A stretch of DNA of 64,000 nt from the NCBI RefSeq assembly GCF_900090195.1, contig NZ_LT607803.1, positions 6,908,229 to 6,972,228 on the forward strand, given 5' to 3'. The position numbers were made by a program, and so were the translations under genes. Below are positions 55,868 through 64,000 of this stretch, piece by piece. The notes beneath the pieces are model-generated. The model was not told the origin of the DNA and did not search any database. It saw only the letters and a list, made by a program, of their open reading frames with translations. The DNA is from Variovorax sp. HW608. Its GTDB lineage: Bacteria > Pseudomonadota > Gammaproteobacteria > Burkholderiales > Burkholderiaceae_C. How positions within the stretch are numbered: the stretch's first letter is position 1; each line of letters begins with the position of its first letter.

Positions 55868-56608
55868 ATGGCCGTCTCCATCCTCCATGGCGTCGTGATC
55901 ACCGCGCTCGTTTCGACCCTCGTGGGGGCACGGATCGCGGCGGCAGACGAATTCGCGTCCGAACGCCGGCAGATGATGCAGGAAGTCATGGCCATTGCGC
56001 ACGAGACCGGGTCCATGACCGGCCGGCGAAGCTTCGACGACCAGGTGGTCGCCGCCATGGGCCGGATTCCACGGCATGCCTTCGTTCCGGCCGACCAGGT
56101 GCCTTCGGCCTATCGCAACCGCCCGCTGCCGATCGGCTACGGCCAGACCATTTCGCAGCCCTACATCGTGGCGCTGATGACCGACCTCGCCAAAGTGGCG
56201 CCGGGCGACACGGTGCTCGAGGTGGGCACCGGTTCGGGCTATCAGGCGGCGCTGATGTCGGTGCTGGCCCGCGCGGTCTATAGCATCGAGATCATCGAGC
56301 CGCTGGGATTGCAGGCGCAACAGCGCCTCAAGGCCATGGGGTACGACAACGTCGAGGTCCGGCTGGGTGACGGCTACGACGGGTGGGAGGAACACGCGCC
56401 GTACGACGCCATCCTCGTCACCGCGGCAGCCAGCCACATTCCGCCGCCGCTGGTCCGGCAGCTCAAGGTGGGCGGCAGGATGGTGATTCCGGTGGGCGCG
56501 GCCTTCATGGTCCAGCAGCTGATGCTGGTCGAGAAGAATCCCGACGGAACGATCAAGACCCGACAGATCCTGCCGGTGGCCTTCGTCCCGCTCACCGGCA
56601 AGCGCTGA
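55868..56608 (+). CDS. pcm: Protein-L-isoaspartate O-methyltransferase with export-like N terminus
   Basis: Methylates isoaspartyl residues using S-adenosylmethionine for protein repair. The 246-residue product has the PIMT motif sequence RHAFVPADQVPSAYRNRPLP, GYGQTISQPYIVALMTDL and SAM-binding VLEVGTGSGYQAALMSVLA (about 117-135). The N-terminal 25 residues (ILHGVVITALVSTLVGARIA) form a signal-peptide-like hydrophobic stretch absent from classical cytoplasmic Pcm. A shorter start at 55976 would remove it, but neither has a clear ribosome-binding site. It is 11 bases from the membrane aminopropyltransferase-like gene. Confidence 0.88.
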   Translation: MAVSILHGVVITALVSTLVGARIAAADEFASERRQMMQEVMAIAHETGSMTGRRSFDDQVVAAMGRIPRHAFVPADQVPSAYRNRPLPIGYGQTISQPYIVALMTDLAKVAPGDTVLEVGTGSGYQAALMSVLARAVYSIEIIEPLGLQAQQRLKAMGYDNVEVRLGDGYDGWEEHAPYDAILVTAAASHIPPPLVRQLKVGGRMVIPVGAAFMVQQLMLVEKNPDGTIKTRQILPVAFVPLTGKR

Positions 56609-56619
56609 GGGAGCGTTCG

Positions 56620-59073
56620 ATGGCGCAGACGCGCGCGTCTGCTTTCGAAGCAGCCGCGGCACCGCCGGTGATGGCCGTGGCACTGATCTCGGCTGCGGCA
56701 CTGGCCTACGAGATTCTGCTGATGCGGCTGTTCTCGATCGTGCTGTGGCACCACTTCGCCTACATGATCATCAGCCTGGCGCTCCTGGGCTACGGCGCCA
56801 GCGGCGCGGTGCTGACCCTGGCGCCGCGGGTGATGCAGCGACATTTCGCGCCGTTGTTCAGCGCGGCGGCGACGGCCTTCGGCGCCAGTGCCATCGGCTG
56901 CTTCCTGCTGGCGCAGCGCGTGCCCTTCAATCCGCTGGAACTGCTGTGGGATCCGCGCCAGCCGGCCTACCTGCTGGCGGTGTACCTGCTGCTCCTGCTG
57001 CCCTTCCTGTGCGCGGGCGCCTGCACGTGCATGGCGCTTTCCACCTTTCGCGGCATGCAGCCGCGCATCTACAGCTTCGACATCCTGGGCGCCGGCGCGG
57101 GGAGCCTGGGCATCGTGGCACTGTTGTTCGTGTTGTCGCCGGCCGCAGCCCTGAAGTTGCTTGGTGCGCTGGGCGGCATCGCGGCGGCCCTGGCCTGGCT
57201 CGAAAGCGGGCGCCCTCGGCGATGGCCGGCGGCTCTGCTGGCCGCTCTGGCCGGCGTGCCGCTGCTGTTGCCGGCCGCGTGGCTGGCGCCGGTCATGTCG
57301 CCGTACAAGGAGTTGTCCCAGACGCTGCGCATTCCCGAGGCGAGGGTCGTGCTCGAGCGATCGAGTCCGCTGGGCCTCGTCAGCGTGGTCGAAAGCCCGC
57401 GGATTCCGCTGCGCCACGTGCCGGGCCTGAGCCTCAATGCTTCGGTCGAACCGCCGCCGCAGTGGGGCATCTTCATCGACGGCGAAAGCCTCAGCGCGTT
57501 GACCCGCTTCGACGGGCAGCGCGGCAGCCTCGCGTACCTCGACCAGATCAGCTCGGCGCTTCCCTACCACCTGCTGCGCCGCCCGCACGTGCTGGTTCTG
57601 GGTGCGGGTGCCGGGGCCGACGTGCTGCAGGCCTACTACCACCAGGCGCGCGAGATCGACGCGGTGGAGCTGAACCCGCAGGTGGTCGACCTGGTCAGGC
57701 ATCGCTTCGCCGACGCCGCGGGCGGCCTCTATTCCGGGATCGCGCACGTGCACGTGGCAGAGGCGCGCGGCTTCGTCGCCGCCAGCGAAGCGCGCTACGA
57801 CCTCATCCAGGTGGCGCTGCTCGATTCGTTCAGCGCATCTTCAGCCGGCCTCTACGCGCTGTCGGAAAACTACCTCTACACCGTCGAAGCCTTGCAGGAC
57901 AGCCTGCGCCACCTGACGCCCGGCGGCCTGCTCGCGATCACGCGCTGGGTTTCGCTGCCGCCGCGCGACGCGCTGAAGCTCTTTGCCGCCGCCATCGCCG
58001 CGCTGGAGCGTTCGGGCATCGCCGATCCCGGCTCGCGGCTGGTGATGATCCGCAGCTGGAAGACCGTCACGCTGCTGGTCCGCAATGGCAGCTTCAGCGC
58101 CGATGACATCGCCGCGACCCAGGCCTTCTGCCGCGCACGCTCCTTCGACCTTGCGTTCTATCCCGGCATGCAGCCCGAGGAAGCGAACCGCTACAACGTG
58201 GTCGAGCGCCCCGACCTCTTCGACGGCGCCACGGCACTGCTGGGTCCGGACCGGGACGCCTTCATGCGCGACTACAAGTTCCACATCGCGCCAGCCACCG
58301 ACGACAGGCCGCATTTCTTCCACTTTTTCAAGTGGCGCTCGCTGCCCGAACTCCTGGCGCTCAAGGAACAGGGCGGGCTGCCGCTCCTGGAATGGGGCTA
58401 TCCGGTGCTGGTGGCGACGCTGGTCCAGGCCACGGTGGCCAGCCTTCTGCTGATCGGACTGCCCGTGGCGTGGGTCACCCGTGCCGGCGCCCGGCGGAAC
58501 GGGCCCGTCACACCGCCCCGTTCGCGCGGCCGCGTGCTGGTCTATTTCCTGGCGATCGGATTCGGCTTCATGTTCATCGAGATCGCGTTCATCCAGAAAT
58601 TCGTCCTCTTCCTGAGCCACCCACTGCGTGCCGTCGCGGTGGTGCTGTTCGCCTTCCTGCTCTTTGCCGGTGTCGGCAGCCGGGTGGCCGGGCGCCTGCA
58701 ACACCGGACGCGGCTCCAGCCTGCCCTGGCGATGGTGGTGGGAGGGCTGGCCGCGTCGGCGGTGCTCTGCCTGCTGCTGCTTCCCTGGCTCTTCCGGCAT
58801 GCGATGGGTTTGCCGGACGCAGCGAGGATGCTGCTCTCGGCCGTCCTCATCGCGCCATTGGCCTTCTGCATGGGCATGCCCTTCCCACTGGGTCTGTCGC
58901 GGGTGGAAGCCATCGACGCAAGGCTCATTCCCTGGGCCTGGGGCGTCAACGGCTGTGCGTCGGTCACCGGCGCTGTGCTGGCCACGCTGCTCGCGATCCA
59001 CGTGGGTTTCACCGCAGTCATCATCGCGGCGCTGCTGCTGTACATGCTCGCGGTGGCGTGCGCGCCGGGATGA
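56620..59073 (+). CDS. Polytopic membrane protein with spermidine synthase-like domain
   Basis: An 817-residue fusion. The N-terminal region (about 17-215) has six or so membrane helices, starting AVALISAAALAYEILLMRLF. A central SAM/aminopropyltransferase-like domain follows (about 300-560) with VLVLGAGAGADVLQAYYH, IDAVELNPQVVDLVRHRF and ALLDSFSASSAGLYALSENY. A second membrane block covers about 580-810 with GFGFMFIEIAFIQKFVLFLS. The family is widespread but uncharacterised; polyamine synthesis is not established. ATG 56620 follows GAGGGAG. Likely cotranscribed with pcm. Confidence 0.88.
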   Translation: MAQTRASAFEAAAAPPVMAVALISAAALAYEILLMRLFSIVLWHHFAYMIISLALLGYGASGAVLTLAPRVMQRHFAPLFSAAATAFGASAIGCFLLAQRVPFNPLELLWDPRQPAYLLAVYLLLLLPFLCAGACTCMALSTFRGMQPRIYSFDILGAGAGSLGIVALLFVLSPAAALKLLGALGGIAAALAWLESGRPRRWPAALLAALAGVPLLLPAAWLAPVMSPYKELSQTLRIPEARVVLERSSPLGLVSVVESPRIPLRHVPGLSLNASVEPPPQWGIFIDGESLSALTRFDGQRGSLAYLDQISSALPYHLLRRPHVLVLGAGAGADVLQAYYHQAREIDAVELNPQVVDLVRHRFADAAGGLYSGIAHVHVAEARGFVAASEARYDLIQVALLDSFSASSAGLYALSENYLYTVEALQDSLRHLTPGGLLAITRWVSLPPRDALKLFAAAIAALERSGIADPGSRLVMIRSWKTVTLLVRNGSFSADDIAATQAFCRARSFDLAFYPGMQPEEANRYNVVERPDLFDGATALLGPDRDAFMRDYKFHIAPATDDRPHFFHFFKWRSLPELLALKEQGGLPLLEWGYPVLVATLVQATVASLLLIGLPVAWVTRAGARRNGPVTPPRSRGRVLVYFLAIGFGFMFIEIAFIQKFVLFLSHPLRAVAVVLFAFLLFAGVGSRVAGRLQHRTRLQPALAMVVGGLAASAVLCLLLLPWLFRHAMGLPDAARMLLSAVLIAPLAFCMGMPFPLGLSRVEAIDARLIPWAWGVNGCASVTGAVLATLLAIHVGFTAVIIAALLLYMLAVACAPG

Positions 59074-59153
59074 CACCCCCCGCTGATCCCTGCCATGCGC
59101 CATACCTCGTTTGGAAGACGATTTGCATCGGCTCGGCGTGTCCAATCCTCGGC

Positions 59154-62100
59154 ATGGCGCCGCCGATCGTCCTCAAGCTGACCGGTCGTGAGAACACGAA
59201 GCCCGAGGTGCCCGCGCTTCTGCGGTCTTCCGCGCGAGGCATTGGTGGCCCCTCTTCAGAGGACGATTTCCTGCCCGACGGCCTTTTGACGCCGAAGGCC
59301 GGCATCGAGCTCGGCGCCGGCGCGCGCGGAGCTGCCGAGACCGCGGCCTGTGAGCTCACGGCGGCGGAAGACGAAGTGCTGGTGATCGACCTCGCCGACG
59401 GCAGCACGCTGATCACCAGCCCCGCCCGGCTGCGCGATGCCTTGCTGCGCAACCGGCCCGATCTGGTCGACGACGAGGGCCGCGTTCTCTTCGACCGCCT
59501 GAACGCCGAAGGCACGCTGCTGCAGCGCGGCGTGTTCCCGGATGCCGTCGGCAGCCTCGTGAGCCGCGTGGTGTCGTTGGCCGTGGGCCGCGATGCGCTG
59601 ACCGATGCGGCAGAGGCGCTCGTCGCCGGCAAGGGCGGCAAGCAGGCAGCGGCACTGGACGCCGGCGTGAGCTGGCTCGCCACCCAGGCGCTCATGACCG
59701 TCATCGAGGAGCGCCTCGGCCGCCCGGCCGGCCATCTCTACCGCTGGAGCGATGCGAGCGGCAAGCTCGAAGGCGGCGCGGCCGACGACGTCGCCGCGAT
59801 GACCGGCGCGGACGGCAAGGCGCGTGCTGCGCTGGTCTTCATCCACGGCACCGCATCGAGCACGCTCGGCAGCTTCGCCGACCTGCAGCGCAGCGACCGC
59901 GGGTTCTGGGCGCGGCTCGAAAGCCGGTTTCCGGGCGGCATCTACGGCTTCGAGCACCGCACGCTGTCCGAAAGCCCGATCGAGAACGCGCTGCAGCTCG
60001 CGACAGCCCTGCCCAAGGGCGCATGCATCAGCCTCGTGACGCATTCGCGCGGCGGCCTCGTCGGCGACCTGATGTGCCTCCTGGACATCGACCGCCACGT
60101 CGACGGCTACAGCTTCGCCTTCCCCGGCGTGGGCGATGCGCAGGGCCGCGAAGCCGAAGTGCACGAGGAGCTCGACAGCGCGCATGCCGAGCAGCGCGAG
60201 CAACTGCGCCATCTGTTCGCGATGCTGCGCGACAAGGCGCCGGTGATCGAGCGCTACGTGCGCGTCGCGAGCCCTTCGCAGGGCACCAAGCTCGCGAGCG
60301 GCAACTTCGACGTCTTCCTCTCGGGCCTCTTGACGCTGATCGGCCGCGTGCCGTTCTTCTTCGGCAATCCGATGTATTCGGCGTTCAAGCGCGTGGTGAT
60401 CGAGATCGCGCGCAACCGCACCAACCCGCACCTGGTGCCGGGCATCGAGGCGATGCTGCCCGACTCGCCGATGGCGGCGCTGCTGCGCGATGCGGCGGTG
60501 CAGCCCGGCATCCGCATGGCGCTGATCGCGGGCGACATCCAGGACGGCAACCTGCTCATGCGCATGGGCACGCTGCTCACCGACTTCCTGCTGTTCGACA
60601 ACACCGACAACGACCTCGTGGTCGACACCGCCTCCATGCTGGCCGGCATCGCGGTCAAGGCCCAGGCGCGCGTGATGTTCGACCGCGCAGCGGACGTCTC
60701 GCATTTCAGCTACTTCGCCAACCTGGAAACCCGCAGCGCGATGCGCGACTGGCTGGTGCAGGACCGGCCCGACGACCTCGCCGCCTTCCGCGTCGTGCCG
60801 CCGCAGTTCACCACCCTCGACGCGGCCGGCATCGGCGCCTCGCGCGACGCAGCCGGCGTGGAGCGGCCCATCGTCGTGGTGCTGCCCGGCGTGATGGGCA
60901 CCTGCCTCGATGCCGACGGCAAGCGCGTGTGGCTCAACCCGGTCAGCCTCGTTGCGGGGGGGCTCAGCGACATCGCCTTCGATGCCGACAAGGTGACCAC
61001 CAGCGGCCTCTTCGGCAGGACCTACGGCGCGATCTGCGACCACCTCGCCGGCAGCCATCGCGTGGTGCCCTTCCCTTACGACTGGCGCCAGCCGCTCGAC
61101 GTGCTGGGCGAGCGGCTCGGCACCTTCCTGGACCTGCTGCTGAAGCAGAGCACGCAGCCGATCCGCCTGCTCGCGCACAGCATGGGCGGGCTGGTGGTGC
61201 GCGCCTGCATCTACCGGCAGCGCGAGGTGATGGACCGGCTGATGGCGCGCGACGGCGCGCGCCTGGTCATGGCCGGCACGCCCCACCAGGGCTCGCATTC
61301 GATGGTCGGGAACATGCTCGGCAAGGGCGATGCGCTGCGCACGCTCGCGCGGCTCGACGTGCGCCACGACATGCAGCAAGTGCTCGACATCGTCTCGGGC
61401 TTCCGCGGGGCGCTGCAATTGCTGCCGCGCCCCGGCTTCATCGACACCTTCGAAGGCCAGCCCGACGGCGGCGAGCCGCAGCAGTACTGGCGCCCCGAGG
61501 GCTGGAAGACGCTGAAGGCGCTCAACACCGACCTGTGGTTCGGCGACCAGCGCTGCGGTCAGCCCGATGCCGAGACCTTGGCTTCCGCCGGCTGGCTGTG
61601 GACCGAGGACGCCAAGGCCGGCGCCGATGCCGTGCCGGCGCTGCCCGACGAATACCGCGCGAAGTCGATCTACGTCTTCGGCGTGGCTCCGAACACGCCG
61701 TGCGGCGTCCGCGTGGAAGCGCGCGGCGGGAGCCCGCGCCTGCGCATGGTCGCCACCGCGCGCGGCGACGGCACGGTGACATGGGACTCGGGCCGCATCG
61801 GCGGCATCGGCAGCTTCTACTACCTGCCGGCGGTGCATGGCGATCTGCTCTCGACCCCGTCGGCCTTCGCCGCGCTCGGCGAACTGCTCGTGAGCGGTAC
61901 GACCGTGGCACTCGAACGCACGCCGCCCGCCACGCGCGCGGCCGCGCCCGACCGCCCGGTGAGTTACGACCCCGGTCCGCCGAACGCCGTCGACGACGCG
62001 GACCTCGCCGCGGCCGTGGTCGGCGGCACGCCCGACGGCCACGTCACCACGCGCGCCAGGCAGCGGCTCGACGTCAACCTCAAGGCGATGGACCTGCGCT

Positions 62101-64000
62101 TCCTCTCGTGCCCGATCATGGTCGGCCACTACGAGAACGACACGATGGCCGGCACCGAGGCGCTCATCGACACCGAACTCATGGACGGCCAGCTCGCGCA
62201 GCGCCGCGCGCTCGACCTCTACGCTGGCCCGCTCGGCACCGCGGCGGTGGTGCTGCGCACGCCCAGTGCGATCGAGCGCCGGCGCGGCGTGCTCACCGGC
62301 GCGGTGGTCACCGGCCTCGGCAGCTACGAAGGCAGCCTGAGCCAGGACGCGCTGATGATCGCGGTGCGCGCCGGCGTGCTGCGCTACCTGCTGCAGGTGG
62401 TCGACGTGATGGGCCGCGAAGACCGCGAAGTGCCGCTCGCGACCCTGCTTCTCGGCTACAACTCCTCGGCCAACCTGAGCATCGCGGGCTCGGTCGAGGC
62501 GGTGGTGCGCGGCGTGGTCGATGCCAACGAGAAATTCAGGCGCACCACCGGGCTGTCGGTGCGCGTGTCGAAGCTCGACATCGTCGAGCTCTATCTCGAC
62601 ACCGCCATCACCGCGGTCTACGAGCTGCGCCAGCTCGCCCCGCGCCTGCAAACGGCTGCCGCGGCGAAAGACACGCTGCTGGCCTGCAACCCCGAGCTGG
62701 TGCAGGGCCCGGGGCTGCGCCAGCGCCTGTTCGATGCGCGCGGCGCGAGCTACTGGCCGCGGCTGATCGTCACCGATGCCGACGACCCGCCTGCCGCGCC
62801 GCGACCCGACGGCGCGACGCGGCTCGCCGACCGGCTGCGCTTCCTCTACGTCGGCCAGCGCGCGCGGGCCGAGACCGTCGTCCAGCAGCGCCAGCCGAGC
62901 CTGATCGAGACGCTGGTGCGCCAGCAGATCAGCCAGACGCAGTGGAACGCCGACTTCGGCCGCATGCTGTTCCAGCTCATCGTGCCGCCGGACTTCAAGG
63001 ATGCGGCGCGGCAGTTGCAGCGCATCGTGCTGGTGGTCGATGGCGCGACCGCCAACCTGCCGTGGGAGCTGATGCTGACCGATCCGCTGTTCACGCCCGA
63101 GGCGCAGACCGACGGCCCGCTCGTGCCGCTGGCGCTGTGCACGCCGGTGGTGCGGCAGCTTTCTTCCTCGGCGTACCGGCGCGATGTGCGGCAGAGCGTG
63201 GCGCGCAGCGCCTACGTGGTCGGCAACCCGTCGGTGCAGGGCTTCGCGGCGGCGTTTCCCGATCCCGCCCATCCGCAGGCCGGCGACCCCGACCCGCTTG
63301 CCGGCGCCGAAGTGGAAGCGACCGCGGTCGCGCGCCTGCTGACGAACCTGGGCTACGAAGTGGGCCAAGCCATCGGCGCCGACAACCTCGCCTCCGACGT
63401 GCTGGCGAAGCTCTATCGCAAGCCCTACCGCATCCTGCATGTCTCGGCGCACGGTGTGTTCGAGCAGCAGCACGTGGACGGGCTGCGCCGCAGCGGCGTC
63501 GTGCTCTCGGGCGGGCTGCTCATCACCGCGGCCGAGATCGAGGCGATGGAGTCGGTGCCCGAACTGGTCTTCCTCAACTGCTGCCACCTCGGCCGGGTCG
63601 ACCCGGGCGGCGCGCCCGGGCCGACCGTGCGCGACGGCAACAAGCTGGCCGGCAGCGTGGCGCGCGAGCTGATGGCGATCGGCGTGCGCTGCGTGGTGGT
63701 GGCGGGCTGGGCGGTCGACGACAAGCTGGCGCAGCAGTTCGGCGAGGTGTTCTACCGGTCGCTGCTGCAGAACCGCCGTCCCTTCGGCGAAGCCGTCTTC
63801 GAGGCGCGGCAGGCCCTCTGGGCCGCGCGGCCCGACAACCTGACCTGGGGCGCCTTCCAGGCCTACGGCGACCCGCTCTGGCTCGCCGAGCCCGCCGACG
63901 CGGCGGCCGGTGCCGCCAAGGGCGAAGCGCCCTTCGTCTCGATCGACGAGATGCTCGACGAACTCGCGCGCGCCCGGCTCGAGATTGCGCGCCGCCCCGA
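59154..64000 (+). CDS. Giant lipase-like/CHAT-domain protein (3' end beyond window)
   Basis: One open frame of over 1,615 codons. Domain order: a first alpha/beta-hydrolase module with oxyanion LVFIHGTASS (His231) and nucleophile VTHSRGGLVG (Ser298); a second, lecithin:cholesterol acyltransferase-like module with VVLPGVMGT (Pro578), PYDWRQPL and AHSMGGLVV (Ser676); a mixed linker of about 500 residues; and a CHAT caspase-like protease domain from about 1280, with HVSAHGVF (His1433) and FLNCCHLG (Cys1477, in the AC position of SACxTG). No signal peptide or membrane segment is visible. ATG 59154 is the only nearby in-frame start. It is not reported as a named system that I know of. Confidence 0.85.
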   Translation, partial: MAPPIVLKLTGRENTKPEVPALLRSSARGIGGPSSEDDFLPDGLLTPKAGIELGAGARGAAETAACELTAAEDEVLVIDLADGSTLITSPARLRDALLRNRPDLVDDEGRVLFDRLNAEGTLLQRGVFPDAVGSLVSRVVSLAVGRDALTDAAEALVAGKGGKQAAALDAGVSWLATQALMTVIEERLGRPAGHLYRWSDASGKLEGGAADDVAAMTGADGKARAALVFIHGTASSTLGSFADLQRSDRGFWARLESRFPGGIYGFEHRTLSESPIENALQLATALPKGACISLVTHSRGGLVGDLMCLLDIDRHVDGYSFAFPGVGDAQGREAEVHEELDSAHAEQREQLRHLFAMLRDKAPVIERYVRVASPSQGTKLASGNFDVFLSGLLTLIGRVPFFFGNPMYSAFKRVVIEIARNRTNPHLVPGIEAMLPDSPMAALLRDAAVQPGIRMALIAGDIQDGNLLMRMGTLLTDFLLFDNTDNDLVVDTASMLAGIAVKAQARVMFDRAADVSHFSYFANLETRSAMRDWLVQDRPDDLAAFRVVPPQFTTLDAAGIGASRDAAGVERPIVVVLPGVMGTCLDADGKRVWLNPVSLVAGGLSDIAFDADKVTTSGLFGRTYGAICDHLAGSHRVVPFPYDWRQPLDVLGERLGTFLDLLLKQSTQPIRLLAHSMGGLVVRACIYRQREVMDRLMARDGARLVMAGTPHQGSHSMVGNMLGKGDALRTLARLDVRHDMQQVLDIVSGFRGALQLLPRPGFIDTFEGQPDGGEPQQYWRPEGWKTLKALNTDLWFGDQRCGQPDAETLASAGWLWTEDAKAGADAVPALPDEYRAKSIYVFGVAPNTPCGVRVEARGGSPRLRMVATARGDGTVTWDSGRIGGIGSFYYLPAVHGDLLSTPSAFAALGELLVSGTTVALERTPPATRAAAPDRPVSYDPGPPNAVDDADLAAAVVGGTPDGHVTTRARQRLDVNLKAMDLRFLSCPIMVGHYENDTMAGTEALIDTELMDGQLAQRRALDLYAGPLGTAAVVLRTPSAIERRRGVLTGAVVTGLGSYEGSLSQDALMIAVRAGVLRYLLQVVDVMGREDREVPLATLLLGYNSSANLSIAGSVEAVVRGVVDANEKFRRTTGLSVRVSKLDIVELYLDTAITAVYELRQLAPRLQTAAAAKDTLLACNPELVQGPGLRQRLFDARGASYWPRLIVTDADDPPAAPRPDGATRLADRLRFLYVGQRARAETVVQQRQPSLIETLVRQQISQTQWNADFGRMLFQLIVPPDFKDAARQLQRIVLVVDGATANLPWELMLTDPLFTPEAQTDGPLVPLALCTPVVRQLSSSAYRRDVRQSVARSAYVVGNPSVQGFAAAFPDPAHPQAGDPDPLAGAEVEATAVARLLTNLGYEVGQAIGADNLASDVLAKLYRKPYRILHVSAHGVFEQQHVDGLRRSGVVLSGGLLITAAEIEAMESVPELVFLNCCHLGRVDPGGAPGPTVRDGNKLAGSVARELMAIGVRCVVVAGWAVDDKLAQQFGEVFYRSLLQNRRPFGEAVFEARQALWAARPDNLTWGAFQAYGDPLWLAEPADAAAGAAKGEAPFVSIDEMLDELARARLEIARRP

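Noticed and set aside
59256-63587. Minus-strand open frame of 1,443 codons
   Set aside because: It is exactly antisense to the large CHAT/lipase-like gene, whose plus-strand frame contains recognisable active-site motifs. The minus-strand translation is Arg/His/Gln-rich, typical of shadow frames in high-GC DNA.

Overview
The window reads as chromosomal DNA of a high-GC betaproteobacterium of the Comamonadaceae, most like Variovorax. This rests on protein resemblance and style: the flagellar gene set, a BMP-type purine transporter cluster, a two-subunit indolepyruvate oxidoreductase, orphan tricarboxylate-type binding proteins and uniformly GC-rich third codon positions. No rRNA, tRNA, CRISPR array or phage was seen.

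Layout. 1-11.9 kb: motility. Two chemoreceptors and cheW, then the rod/hook operon flgBCDEFGHIJ on the minus strand, with flgA and flgMN divergent. Good sigma-28 (FliA) promoters precede flgM and the first chemoreceptor. 12-19.8 kb: housekeeping genes (MDR reductase, CNNM/CBS protein, apaH, rhlE-type helicase, ypfJ-like zinc peptidase, dcd, guaD). 20-21.8 kb: a glycosyltransferase/acyltransferase pair. 21.9-38 kb: a purine uptake and catabolism block: two BMP-family binding proteins, ABC ATPase and two permeases, NCS2 permease, adenosine deaminase, LysR regulator and xdhAB. guaD belongs to it functionally; xdhC is absent. A complete IS1634-type element with exact inverted repeats and a 6-bp target duplication sits inside the block.

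38-45 kb: exported alpha/beta hydrolase, two LysR regulators, a cytochrome c remnant and the indolepyruvate oxidoreductase pair iorA/iorB. 45.2-47.15 kb: a group II intron in antisense orientation, whose exon-binding sequence matches the Shine-Dalgarno of the next gene. 47.2-50 kb: a TRAP transporter. 50.1-50.3 kb: a two-hairpin repeat. 50.4-55.7 kb: a thioesterase, then a LysR-controlled D-tartrate-type cluster (DHDPS-like protein, binding protein, SDR, tarD). 55.9-59 kb: an isoaspartyl methyltransferase with an export-like N terminus and a membrane spermidine-synthase-like protein.

59.15 kb to the end: one open gene of over 1,615 codons encoding two lipase-like alpha/beta-hydrolase modules and a C-terminal CHAT (caspase-like) protease domain. 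It is the most unusual item in the window and the best candidate for an undescribed system, possibly defence or regulated cell death; its 3' end and downstream partners lie outside.
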